This document shows positions 35,040 to 44,435 of a stretch of DNA of 64,000 bases, piece by piece. Made by a program: the position numbers and the translations under genes. A model generated the notes under the pieces. The model ran no database searches. It had not been told where the DNA came from and saw only the letters and a list, made by a program, of their open reading frames with translations. Each line of letters opens with the position of its first letter. Position 1 is the stretch's first letter. The DNA is from Ectobius pallidus (Eukaryota > Arthropoda > Insecta > Blattodea > Ectobiidae): contig CAXKWD010000002.1 in NCBI GenBank assembly GCA_964059195.1, forward strand, positions 155,324,422-155,388,421. The letters are read 5' to 3'.

Positions 35040-35443
35040 TATAGAAATGTTGGAAGATGAAATTTACTAGGGAAAATCCTGCATTTTTTGCAGTTTTTCA
35101 ATATTTTGAAAAATAACTCGAAACTTCGAAGCTCCGTATCTCGGTACGTATTCGACTTAAAAAAACGTTTAAACAGTGCAAAATGTAGCAAATTTATTTC
35201 CCTTTAATTTTTGTAATAGAGTATTTTCAGATGAAACGCGTTGTTTAGGAGTTATAAGGAAAACATTGAAAAAAGCCCAAAAAATTCGGGGTTTTTCGGC
35301 TGCGCTGAAGTTAGCACAAGGTTCTCGAATTGGAAAACTTGGATTCTACACTTCAGAATACCCATATACAACATACTAAAAAATCATTAACTTCGGACCT
35401 TTTTCCAGGCAAATCCAATTTTCAGTACCTGGTGACTGGACTA
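35040..35443. repeat. Detached end of the fold-back-like transposon
   Basis: Same orientation and sequence as the right inverted end of 32350-34917, ending 'ggtgactggactat'. Between them, 34918-35039 is unrelated and G-rich ('gggggagggaggggga'). Confidence 0.7.
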
Positions 35444-35529
35444 TTAGGCGATACATCGAAACTTAGCATAGTCAAGACGTAGAGAAAATTAAAAAGAACA
35501 TTTTTTGTTAAACATATTTCTTTATACAA

Positions 35530-35780
35530 TTAATAGGTATCAAGATAAGTGTTCAACAGAGACAGTAATCTGTGGTTCATGAATGCATATATAATTATCT
35601 ACCTTGAATGTTACTGTACATTAACCATTAAGGACAATCAGTCACAGGAGAGAGGTTCCATCTGGTGCTGTGAAGTGAACTCTGGCTTAGCTCAGTTGGT
35701 AGAGCATTGGCGCGAATAGCAAAAGCTCCTGGGTTCAAATCCCAGTGTCAGAGGAATTTTTCTCCTATAATATTCTTATG
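35530..35780 (+). mobile_element. tRNA-like SINE, family S2, copy 1
   Basis: The tRNA-like core at 35682-35754 has an A box (TAGCTCAGTTGG), a B box (GGTTCAAATCC) and a pairing 7-bp acceptor-like stem (CTCTGGC/GTCAGAG). The anticodon arm does not fold with a normal loop, so I do not call a functional tRNA. Flanks ('tctgtggttcatgaatgc' before, 'tttttctcctataatattct' after) recur with the core at about 60085-60440. The rest of 35781-37675 holds no recognised gene. Confidence 0.65.
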
Positions 35781-36885
35781 TTTCAGTTAATTTTTTTTAG
35801 TATGGGCAAAACGCCCTTCAAATTCTTAGCCCTTAATATGGACCTTTAGTATCACGGCCAATGACCCATTTACGAAACTCAATCTAGCTACCGGAGAGAA
35901 CAGCAATGCATTAAATGCAAAACCCCCTAAACGCTATTCAAAAATAGAGGTGTGTTTGAAGTTTATAGGAGTGGGATAGAGGGGTTTTTGAACTTAACTC
36001 TGATTTTCAACATGGCATTATATAGTACTTTAGGGGGCTTTGAATCTCACATATAAATAAACCAATTTAAGCCATCCATACAAATCTGGCGATGTACAAG
36101 AGAAAGAAAATATAATTTGGCGTTTACGGGATTTTGAGTCTAGAGGGTTCAGTTGTTTGTTTCGATTTTTGAAATCACGGACGTCATATCGTGGCCATCA
36201 TTATACAATTGCATGAACTATTCTGACTATGATAAAATGGCATTTATAAAAGTTGAGCTTTTAGACTGTTATCAGTAAAATAGCTTTTATAATGTCATAC
36301 CGGCCAAACACACAAATCTACAGACAACTTTACTGTAGTATAGACAGGAAGAAAAGATGAAATACACAATCGATTACTTTTATTTCTTCATCATGTTACA
36401 ACTTCAGTCAGTTATATCAGGTAGGCTACTACGTGCTTTGTAGTAAATCAGACGACGTCGAACCATCGCGGAGCGACTTAGGAGCCGGAAGATCGTCTTC
36501 TCCTTGACTTGGGCTGGGTATCCATTAACCAGTCAGTGTCTTCATTTGAAGGCTTGCGTCTTCTGTACACGAACTGGAAGGCCGTTTTCTTCTTACTCCT
36601 TACCCAGTCTTCATTTTAAGGTATATACCTCTTCGGTAAATTCTGCTTTTAACAGATACAGCGATCTGTTTAGAGACCTTTTTGCCATCACGGGATTGCT
36701 GAGTCCGTAGTCTCGAACCCAGGCTTTCTTGAAGCACCACCATCTTGTGTTGTTTCTTGAGTTGCAGATACCAACGGTATCTTCTGTGTATACCTGTTGA
36801 TCCACAGGTACATTCCGTTTCACCATATATACTTCCTAGTTATTTAGTTGCATAGAGAGGCAACTTGCCTGGCTCCTCCCAACTT

Positions 36886-36938
36886 CCTCTTCTTCTTCTT
36901 CTTCTTCTTCTTCTTCTTCTTCTTCTTCTTCTTCTTTT
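36886..36938. repeat. CTT microsatellite
   Basis: About 17 tandem CTT/TTC units. They create poly-Leu and poly-Ser-type frames on both strands that should not be annotated. Confidence 0.9.
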
Positions 36939-37675
36939 ACTGATGTGCCTTTTGGTACAGAATTCATTACATTTTCAATTGAATGTTGGCTTCCCATCCT
37001 TTCCTGGAGTCTGGGCCATGTTTCTTATCATATGTATCCTTTTCCTTGTACCCAGATACATAGCCAGAATTGTCAGCCACATCCGCACGACCTTCAATTC
37101 CCTTGTCTTTACCAGAAGCATCAAATCTCTCCACTGTAGAGCGAGGTGTCAGTTTGTTATACAATTCATCTGCATCCATCTTTTTTTATGATGCCGGATC
37201 TTCAACTTCTTAAAGGTGTCCAAGTCAATAGTTTTTGGCCTGTGTGCGACCCAACAAGTGACTTCTTCAGAATAAAAAACAATAAAAACGTGCATATAAG
37301 CTAAAAAACTAAAAAAAAAACAATATAAAAAACGCATAAAAGCTCTCAAAAGAATAAATATAAAGCAAAACTAATATGCATAAATGCTATCAAAATAGAC
37401 GTAAAGAATATAAAAGAAGTAAAGATATAAAATATCCATGGATACGTTCCTATTGTTCCAATCTGTTACCGTGGATAGCTCAAGTGTATTTATCGATTCT
37501 CGATCATTTCGAAATATTCCAAATCGCCCTCCTGTGCTAAGCTTTCAATTATTTCTTTCTTTCAGTTTATTAGCTTGTGAATAACATAAAAAAACTGTTA
37601 GTCCGAGAGTTTTAAGACTACGTGATGACAGTTTTGATGAAATTTTGCAGTGAATGTTTTGAGAGAATGACTGTA

Positions 37676-38060
37676 AGTAGTATATGACCACTTTTACGCG
37701 AGTAGGTCAAGGTCAAATGCTAACTAGGTCAAGGTCAAATAACTATGCCAAAAGTGGTGGGGGTAATGACGCCATCCAAAATGGCGGATTCAAAATGGCG
37801 GATTCAAAATGGCGACTCGCGCCAAATTCAAAATTAGTAAATGCAAAAGTGTGCTAAGTCGAAATTAATGCAAGAGTGATCTAAGTCGAAATTTTAATTT
37901 TAAAAATGGGCTAATACTATAAAATTCAGAATAGAGGAATCTTCAAAATGGCGGAAACTACAATATTGAGGATAGGGCGGGATATTTGAATTATGTATTT
38001 TTCAAAAAGGTGTAAATTCTGGATCATGCTGAAGACCAACAGGAAACATATGTAATTGGA
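37676..38060 (+). repeat. Left terminal inverted repeat of element D
   Basis: Similar, inverted, to about 59440-59865. It holds two TCAAGGTCA sites (37707-37715, 37729-37737), 'aaaatggcggattc' repeats near 37775-37815 and 'agtgatctaagtcgaaatt'. The right copy has an extra internal duplication of about 110 bp. 38061-38500 is AT-rich with two diverged copies of a 'tttctttct...aaatgaaaatgtaa' unit and no gene. Confidence 0.75.
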
Positions 38061-38500
38061 TGGTCTTGATACTACTACCCCCTCCTACAATTGTATTATC
38101 ATTTCTTTCTTTTTTTCTACTAAAATGAAAATGTAATGATATAGGACGATAGGTGCATGCTTTTTTGAAAAGGCACCTTATTATTATTATTACTTGTGCT
38201 ACTATTGTATTGTTTAGTTATTATCATCTTTTTCTCTCCTTCTTTCTTTCTTTTCTTTCTAGTGAAATGAAAATGTAAGGATGCATAAGGATAGGTGTAG
38301 GCTTTTTGAAAAACGGCACATTATTATAGGAATAAGAATATCTCGTTCTTTTATAAGTAATTACATTGTAATACACTAAGAACAGATCTTGGATATTTAT
38401 TTAAATATATGTACATAAAAAATATAACATTAATATTAACACTGAAAAAAAGTGTTCATGATTGTCCTCTCTAGTTTATCTAAACGAGCACTGTAATGTT

Positions 38501-39571
38501 CTACAACATAACCAGACCTTGGTTGTTTATCTCATCTGTTATACAATCATATAAACCCAAATTTTCCCAAGATGAGGGAACAACTTGTTTGTTGACAAGT
38601 TTCGATATGTCGTTCTGCATTATAGAGTACTTTGACATAATGTTTGTGATGATGTTAGTGTGTATTGAAAGAAAATTAATATCGTTGCACTTTAAAACAA
38701 TACATGTCTTCTCGTACTGAATATAACACTGTTTAAAATTCTTACACAGTCGTAGTTTAAACTTTTCTTCAATAAACTGGTAAGGTTTTGCGTTACACAT
38801 ATGTTCATATAGTTTTGGTATGTGTAACAAGAAAGAACTCAATAGGTAGGGTGAAAACATAACACACGCTCCGTAAGAGTTTCCTATTTCCGCACAAGCA
38901 CTGTAGTTCAATGATGTGTAGAAAACAAAACTTACATATCTGTCTTTGTTTCGGTTGAGGAAATAAATCCTACGTGCCAGTATAGAAGGAACGACTCCTC
39001 CCAACTCTACAAAAGTGTCGACGGCTGTGTTTTGCGCTTCCTCTAGAAGTTTCTCCAAGTCTATCACCTCCTCCGTAGACGGAGTGGTTTTCGGATACCT
39101 CTTTGTAGGAAGGTTTCGCCTCGAAGGTTTATTCTGAAATCATACAAAAACACAAACACCTTAGAAAATCTATTCACGCTACGTGTATACATGTTATGAC
39201 AACTTCTTTGTATCAATCACTTCTATACTTGCTTCTCTTGGAAGAGTTTTGCTCCCCTCTCCAATAGCTGTAGACATCATGATTCCAGGAGCATGCTCCT
39301 CAAAAGTGTCGACGGTTGTGTTTAGCGCTTCCTCTAGAAGTTTCTCCAGGTCAATCACCTCCTCCGTAGATGGGGTGTTTCCCCGATACCTCTTAGTACG
39401 AGGGTCACGCCTCGAAGGTTTATTCTGAAATCACACGAAAACACAAACACATTAGAAAATCTATTCACGATACATGTATACATGTTATGACAAGTTTTTT
39501 GCATCCATCAGATCTATACTTACTTTTCTTGCAAGAGTTTTGCTCCCCTCTCCAATAGGTGTAGACATCAT
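38501..39571 (-). CDS. Polinton-associated orphan protein, predicted multi-exon (element D)
   Basis: Homologue of 14074-14815. Exon 1 (39524-39571) encodes MMSTPIGEGSKTLARK and ends in a consensus donor GTAAGT. The main exon (38501-39133) begins after gatttcag with NKPSRRN... and runs 210 codons in phase 0. Between them, 39233-39424 is a duplicated exon that starts with the same NKPSRR, is open throughout, fuses into a second MMSTAIGEGSKTLPRE and ends in GCAAGT, a GC-type donor. Either the short form (exon 1 to main exon) or a long form with the extra 64 codons keeps the frame. A 5' acceptor at 39630-39631 suggests a leader exon before the ATG. The protein has an aromatic- and Cys-containing core and no recognised domain. 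Confidence 0.6.
38990..39571. repeat. 291-bp tandem duplication covering exon and intron
   Basis: Two direct units repeat with a 291-bp period (ATG 39571 against ATG 39280), covering first exon, intron and the start of the second exon. 291 is a multiple of three, so the frame is preserved across the junction. Confidence 0.85.
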
Positions 39572-39635
39572 GATTCAAGGACGGTACGTTCTATTCTGAC
39601 GTTACATCACGACCTCGTCTCGTATCATTCTGAAA

Positions 39636-40211
39636 TTAGACAAAAGTAACTGTATTACTATCACGTGATCTAACGGTACTAGAATTAGCAGCAAAACAAG
39701 ATACCGTTAACAATAATGACTCACGGTGTGAATGTCCGGGAAGACATCTCTGACCTCCTTTCCTTCCGCACAATGATCCCCATGATTTATGGAAGAGGCG
39801 TACAACTTCTTTGTCAGGAGTTGTTGCTGTGTTGAAGAGATTCACAAACTCTTGCATGGTCCATCCTCTGTCCATGTAGTATGCGAACATACATGTATAC
39901 TGTCCGCAGACAGAGGTTCTCAGTCCTTGCAGTCTCAGAGTATTGTAAGTCCAGTTTATTGAATTTTGAATGATAAACTTTGTTATCCCAGGAATTAGAG
40001 GTGGAAGACCAAATGAATCAAAGTAATAAGCAAAATTTTGATTTTTAAAATACACGGCAACCCAATGAGAACCAGGTGAACAATGGGGGTCTAGATTAAT
40101 GATGTAAGATTTAGCTTTGTCTGTTATTCTATGGGGCAGGAGATCGCTAGGATAAACTCCTTCAAAAGTGTGAACATTACGAAGTGCATGGTTTATTTGA
40201 GTGGTATTCAT
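39636..40211 (-). CDS. Adenain-like (Ulp1-fold, C5/C48) cysteine protease
   Basis: A 191-residue protein in the family of the adenovirus maturation protease, expected to cleave virion precursor proteins. The visible catalytic set is: His in GSHWVAVYF (near residue 45), Asp in YYFDSFG (near 63), and Cys-Gly in SVCGQYTCMF (near 102-111). The 'GWTMQEFVN' and 'SLCG.KGGQRC' segments follow. The ATG lies 3 nt after the stop of the capsid gene, as in a co-transcribed pair. The last ~20 residues look non-conserved, and a splice acceptor lies just downstream. Length fits the Polinton family (about 180-210). Open frame, catalytic residues present. Confidence 0.85.
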   Translation of the reverse strand: MNTTQINHALRNVHTFEGVYPSDLLPHRITDKAKSYIINLDPHCSPGSHWVAVYFKNQNFAYYFDSFGLPPLIPGITKFIIQNSINWTYNTLRLQGLRTSVCGQYTCMFAYYMDRGWTMQEFVNLFNTATTPDKEVVRLFHKSWGSLCGRKGGQRCLPGHSHRESLLLTVSCFAANSSTVRSRDSNTVTFV

Positions 40212-40214
40212 TTC

Positions 40215-41534
40215 CTAATAATCTGTAGTTACTTTTTTATCTTTACAGATTTCAATACTGTTATCGTATTCCGAATAGAGAATACATGTAATGGCTTGTT
40301 TTAATTCTGTGTCGAATTTTGCTTCTATTCTAATGTTACCGTTGTTGGGTAAGCTTTTATGACCATGCGAAGCAGAAGCGTCAGGAGTTAGATCATACAT
40401 TAACATGAAGAACCCTTTTATATACATGTCGTGAGTGATTTGCATACCGCTATTGCTGTGATGGATCCCTGAACCTTTAAATAGAGTATCATAAGCTAGT
40501 GTTGTAGTCTTTTCATGATCTGTAGAAATGTTTAACCCTTCTGAAGGAATCTGTTGACCATTTATGTACATGGCAAAAGAATTCAAGGCAAAATGATGAA
40601 ACTCGTAGGGATTGGAATCCACGGAGCCTGAGAAAGCTGAATTTTTCACCATCGAAAAGAGGAGTCTTTTGGGTAGAGTACCATTGTAAGCATTATCGAT
40701 AGACATCGATCTAGATCCGGAGCTAAAAGTGAATGTTTTCAAATCCACTCTCGTGATGGGATAGTGGGCATTATGACCTTTTTCCAATGTTTTAACATGT
40801 GCTAACAGAATACTGGGTGAAGCTTTGATTTTCTTCACATACAGACCTACATCGAGGAACTTAAAGAAAACTTTAGAGTCTTTGTCTGTACCTAAAAGAT
40901 AAAACTCTCTCTTAGATTTTGTAAGACGTATCTGCATGTTTACGCCTGGCAACAAAAGTTTCGCTAGATTGAAAATATCACCATGTAGTTTAACAATCAT
41001 GACTATTGTTTTCGATTTCTTAGACTTTTCATATCTTTCAAGCCAGCCGGTGTTTTTATCATTTGCTCCTAATGTTCCGTTTAGTGCAAGTTCTTTAGGA
41101 TCTGTCAAACCTTCGATAGCTTTATCTAGATACCAAAATGAGTTAGTCAAATAAGTATTAGAGGCATCCTTTCCATATGCAAACAATGTTTCAAAATACG
41201 ACCTGTAATTATACAAGCCTTCAGAGGAGGTGATTGACGTTCCATTTAAAGAAACGCTGCATTGCTCGAAGAGCGAATGAAGTAGATTGTTTACTCCGGT
41301 AACCTTATCGGTATCTGTTAACTCTGTTCCGTCGTTTTTAACGAATTGTCCTTTCACCATGACCTGTACGTTTAAATCGAGATAGTGTTCATTATCTGCA
41401 GGAAGTATGAATTCGAGAACATTTTGATCGACAGGGGTAATGGGTTTACATAATGTAGTAACGTTCCCCAACACTGCTGCCTGAATAGGAGCTTTATCGA
41501 AGACGTCGAACTCTGACTTTGTTAGAGCAAGCAT
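40215..41534 (-). CDS. Probable major capsid protein (double jelly-roll type, F54H12.2-like)
   Basis: A 439-residue intact frame of the protein family widely annotated as 'F54H12.2-like' in animal genomes. Family landmarks seen: 'EFILPADNEHYLDLN' (near 45), 'VNNLLHSLFEQ' (near 85), 'SSEGLYNYRSYFETLF' (near 105), 'VKKIKASPSILLAHV' (near 230) and 'GFFMLMYDLTPD' (near 380). No other long frame in the module could serve as main capsid protein, and the neighbours are protease, core and penton-like genes. The double jelly-roll assignment is from family knowledge and position; a structure prediction would settle it. The homologous gene in element B is half deleted. Confidence 0.72.
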   Translation of the reverse strand: MLALTKSEFDVFDKAPIQAAVLGNVTTLCKPITPVDQNVLEFILPADNEHYLDLNVQVMVKGQFVKNDGTELTDTDKVTGVNNLLHSLFEQCSVSLNGTSITSSEGLYNYRSYFETLFAYGKDASNTYLTNSFWYLDKAIEGLTDPKELALNGTLGANDKNTGWLERYEKSKKSKTIVMIVKLHGDIFNLAKLLLPGVNMQIRLTKSKREFYLLGTDKDSKVFFKFLDVGLYVKKIKASPSILLAHVKTLEKGHNAHYPITRVDLKTFTFSSGSRSMSIDNAYNGTLPKRLLFSMVKNSAFSGSVDSNPYEFHHFALNSFAMYINGQQIPSEGLNISTDHEKTTTLAYDTLFKGSGIHHSNSGMQITHDMYIKGFFMLMYDLTPDASASHGHKSLPNNGNIRIEAKFDTELKQAITCILYSEYDNSIEICKDKKVTTDY

Positions 41535-41548
41535 CTCGACACTACTGA

Positions 41549-41941
41549 CTACTTACTTCTCTTTACACTACAAAATATATTTCTTATTTCACTATGCGTC
41601 TTCATTTTTGATGAACGTTTCCTCTTTCTACCACTACCCTGCATTTTGTTCACAAGTTTCCTAGTTGATTCGTTTACTCTGTTAGCGACAACGTCTTTTA
41701 CTTTTTCACCTTTCTTCTTAGATACTATATCTGACAGGATATTTGCACCGGCCGAGAGACTTTCACGACCAATGGCTTTAGCACCCGAAAAGAGAAGAGG
41801 TTTTATCATTCTAAACAGTCCGCCCAGGAAACTACCTAGACCTCCACCCTGTTGAACATAGGGCCTACCTGTGTAGAAAGGCCCTAGATTGTTAAGACGC
41901 CCTCCCGACTGATTGACGTAGTAAGCGGTGAGCGGATCCAT
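41549..41941 (-). CDS. Small basic virion protein, pVI/pX-like by context
   Basis: I start at the internal ATG 41939-41941 (MDPLTAYYVNQSGG), because the family usually begins there; an upstream in-frame ATG at 41992 would add 17 residues overlapping the next gene. 130 residues: an N-terminal Gly-rich part with two QxGG-type sites (residues 11-14 and 30-34), an amphipathic segment 'LGSFLGGLFRMIKPLL' (35-50), and a Lys/Arg-rich C-terminus. This architecture resembles adenovirus-type core and membrane-lytic minor proteins that are cleaved by adenain; that role is inferred from position and composition. Confidence 0.65.
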   Translation of the reverse strand: MDPLTAYYVNQSGGRLNNLGPFYTGRPYVQQGGGLGSFLGGLFRMIKPLLFSGAKAIGRESLSAGANILSDIVSKKKGEKVKDVVANRVNESTRKLVNKMQGSGRKRKRSSKMKTHSEIRNIFCSVKRSK

Positions 41942-41951
41942 CGCAACTGAG

Positions 41952-42431
41952 TCAGAAACTAGATTGTTTTCTCTTTTTAAAATGTAAAACAAGCGTAGTA
42001 GGTTTAGTGCTATCTACTAATTTAGCTAGAGCACCTAACTTTGTTGTCAACTCTATACCTATCACCTGAAATTCTGTACTTTCAACGGGATGGTAGTAAA
42101 CTAGTGGAAATGAATGGTACATCTGAGGAAAATGAATAATTCTAAGAAGTTTCACATACGAATCTCCTACAAGTTGTGGTTTCATTATATTGCAATATAT
42201 AAATACAAGTTCTTTCTTTGTAGTGCATGTTGTTAGATTGGTTTTAGCACCTTCCGTAACAGATAAAATTCCTTGAGAATAACTAATTTCACATAATCCC
42301 ACCTCCCACTGATCTCTCTCTAATTTTATGACTTGTGGTAGTTGCACTTGAAAACTAGCTAGAGTATTGGTAGGAAAAGTTTTGTATGAAGCATCACTGC
42401 GTAGAGTAATATAAAAATCTTCGTTCATCAT
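41952..42431 (-). CDS. Penton-like minor capsid protein, short form
   Basis: 159 residues. It starts 'NEDFYITLRSDASYKTFPTNT' (landmark, near 1-23) with 'QWEVGLCEISY' near 42-52, and ends 'TLVLHFKKRKQSS'. These match the beginning and end of the Polinton minor capsid family as I remember it, which is roughly 300-400 residues. The middle, which carries most of the jelly-roll, seems to be missing, with the join near residue 65-75. This could be an in-frame deletion or a naturally compact form. ATG 42429-42431 overlaps the preceding stop (ATGA). Confidence 0.6.
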   Translation of the reverse strand: MMNEDFYITLRSDASYKTFPTNTLASFQVQLPQVIKLERDQWEVGLCEISYSQGILSVTEGAKTNLTTCTTKKELVFIYCNIMKPQLVGDSYVKLLRIIHFPQMYHSFPLVYYHPVESTEFQVIGIELTTKLGALAKLVDSTKPTTLVLHFKKRKQSSF

Positions 42432-43484
42432 ACTAAGTCTTTATCTTTAACCCAAGAATCAAAGTCCTGACCATAACCTCTCCACCGTACGAGATGTTCT
42501 TTACTGCCCCTTGCCGTACGCGTGCGTAGAATTTTATCTGTTTTGTAAGCAGTGTCCTTGTTTATAGTTACAGGCGTGAGTTCATAACTATAAAACTGAC
42601 CCGCAATAGGAGTGTTTCTAAGATTTTCGAGTTCGTATACAGGTTGAGGCGAATGTTTGATTACTTTAACGATTCTGAATATTTCAGTGGAATAGTTTTG
42701 TTCGAATCCCTTTTCGAATTTCATCTTCTCTTTTCCTATTCTAACGGTCTGCCCTACATTGAAACGTACAGGTCTTGGTTTCACACGATGCTGTTTGTTT
42801 CTCATACGCTTCCATATTTCAGGACATCCTTAAAGGTTACCTTACTAGGAGCCATTCCTGTAGTGGCATGTACAGAATCGTTGTATCCTGCCACAAATCT
42901 ATCCAACACGTCTAAATACTTGTAACTGTTCTTGAAAGTAAAATATTTGTACATTTTAGTTTTTAATGTGCGATTGAAGCGTTCAACTATCGAACATTTA
43001 ACATCAGGGTTGCTGGAAACGCGATACTCTATGTTCTCTTTCTTTAAAAAGTCTTGAAACGTTTTGTTTAGAAACTCTTTACCCTTATCTGTTTTCACTA
43101 CTATAGGATTTCTATTAGATATCTCCAAGACGGACTCGAATGCTTTTTTCACCTCGGTACCTGTCTTAGATTTTAGAGGTACAACCCAGGCGTATTTGGA
43201 AAACACGTCAATAGCTACAAGTAAATAGCGTATGTTATCATTATGTTTCGAAATGTTTTGCACATCGGCTAGATCAAGTTCAAACATGTCGTAAATGTTG
43301 TTTACCGTGTAAGGATTTCTTGGAAACTTTCTCCTAATAGGTTTATGTAAACTGTAAAATCTTGTGCAAGCAACCATTCCTCGATATTCTTATCTGTAAC
43401 GGTACTTGCTTGTGAAAGTTTGCCTAGAGTGGAAAAACCCGTAGGTTCTCGAGGATTGTAATAGAGGTCATGTAATCTGTTCAT
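42428..43484 (-). pseudogene. Polinton retroviral-type integrase, frameshifted (element D)
   Basis: rve-family integrase, which would insert the element with 6-bp staggering. N-terminal zinc-region part (43360-43484), DDE core (about 42805-43350) with FELDLAD, VVKTDKGKEF and SIVERFNRTLK holding the Asp, Asp and Glu, and a C-terminal part with a chromodomain ending 'LVRWRGYGQDFDSWVKDKDL' (42428-42805). A one-base deletion near 43358 breaks the frame between 'AQDF' and 'SLHKP'. The core and C-terminal parts meet as ATGA (42802-42805), which could be a second indel, since related integrases are one protein. Catalytic residues are all present. It overlaps the upstream gene by 17 nt. Confidence 0.85.
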
Positions 43485-44118
43485 CTTCTCTGATTATAAG
43501 TACTCCACCTTTTCGATGGAAATAATTTGACATGACTAGTTTATATTTAAGGGTTCTAGAGGTTTTAAGCTCGTTATTGTGAAGATGTCCGCCAGTTGAT
43601 ATTAAAATGTCTTTGTACATGTCAAGGTCTCCCTCACTTACTTGTTTCAAATCTACTTTCTTTCTAGTAAGAAGTTCCCATAGACTTGCAGTTGTGTTGT
43701 ACTTCTTATGGTTAATAATTAAAGTGTCGTGTTCTATTTGTATTTTAGAATTACCTATCATATACTCTACCGATTCTTTATCCTTATAGATTCCAAACTC
43801 AGTATCTACAATCTTTGGAGAGTTTACGTAAGCTGCCAGGTATTTACCAGCAAGATCTCCTATAACGCTAGGTTTTACATCTACGAGCTCAGGTGCCTGA
43901 GGTATCTCGAGTGTTGAAGATTTCTCTGGTGAAACATCTCTTTTACTAGGTTCATCTAACATTCTTTTCTGTCTCTTCGCTGAGATAGGATCTTGTTTTT
44001 CACGTATTTTAATCCACTCTTTGTAAGGATCTCTAGAAACTGACGAGTTTGAATCATCAGCACTACGTTTTAAACGTTTGTACTCTTTTATGCTGAGTAA
44101 CATCATTTTCTGTAACAT
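43468..44118 (-). CDS. Polinton orphan protein, ~216 aa (element D)
   Basis: Intact homologue of 16191-16814, with conserved 'EYKRLKR', 'DPYKEWIKIRE', 'FGIYKDKE..EYMIGNSK' and 'LWELLTRKKVDL'. Charged, soluble-looking and with no recognised domain. The ATG shares a base with the previous stop (TAATG), and the end overlaps the integrase start. Its fixed position before the integrase in both elements suggests a shared late transcript. Confidence 0.65.
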   Translation of the reverse strand: MLQKMMLLSIKEYKRLKRSADDSNSSVSRDPYKEWIKIREKQDPISAKRQKRMLDEPSKRDVSPEKSSTLEIPQAPELVDVKPSVIGDLAGKYLAAYVNSPKIVDTEFGIYKDKESVEYMIGNSKIQIEHDTLIINHKKYNTTASLWELLTRKKVDLKQVSEGDLDMYKDILISTGGHLHNNELKTSRTLKYKLVMSNYFHRKGGVLIIREDEQIT

Positions 44119-44435
44119 TACGTTAAAGAACTGATTCCAGACAATACAGCAGACAAGAGAGGAATTAGAAATCCTCCTTTCTGAACTAAAGTTTTCCTTT
44201 TCGTAGGGAGAGAAACTTTTCTATCGATAAGATGTCTGAAAGATTTTTTATGTTTGCTCAATTTACGTTTAGAACACGAATGAATTTTACATTGACCGAT
44301 CAAAACGTTCAGAGCACACTCTATTATAGCAAGTATCAACTCTTTGTTAGCGCTCTTTAGAATAAAACTTCTCAACTTGGGCGGAGCCTTTTTAAGAACT
44401 TGTAAGGTATGGTAATGGGATTTTATCCGTTTCAT
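44118..44435 (-). CDS. Small conserved Polinton protein with QKGG motif (element D)
   Basis: 105 residues: basic N-terminus, 'LVQKGGFLIPLL' with QKGG at residues 85-88, and a hydrophobic tail. Collinear with 16814-17131. The start overlaps the ATPase end by 44 nt. Probable virion component processed after GG (inference). Confidence 0.65.
   Translation of the reverse strand: MKRIKSHYHTLQVLKKAPPKLRSFILKSANKELILAIIECALNVLIGQCKIHSCSKRKLSKHKKSFRHLIDRKVSLPTKRKTLVQKGGFLIPLLSAVLSGISSLT

Noticed and set aside
35682..35757. Functional tRNA gene
   Set aside because: A and B boxes and an acceptor-like stem are present, but the anticodon arm does not form a proper 5-bp stem with a T33-containing 7-base loop, and the copy near 60288 with shared flanks shows it is a SINE.
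36865..37191. 108-codon frame with poly-Leu
   Set aside because: Produced by the CTT microsatellite.
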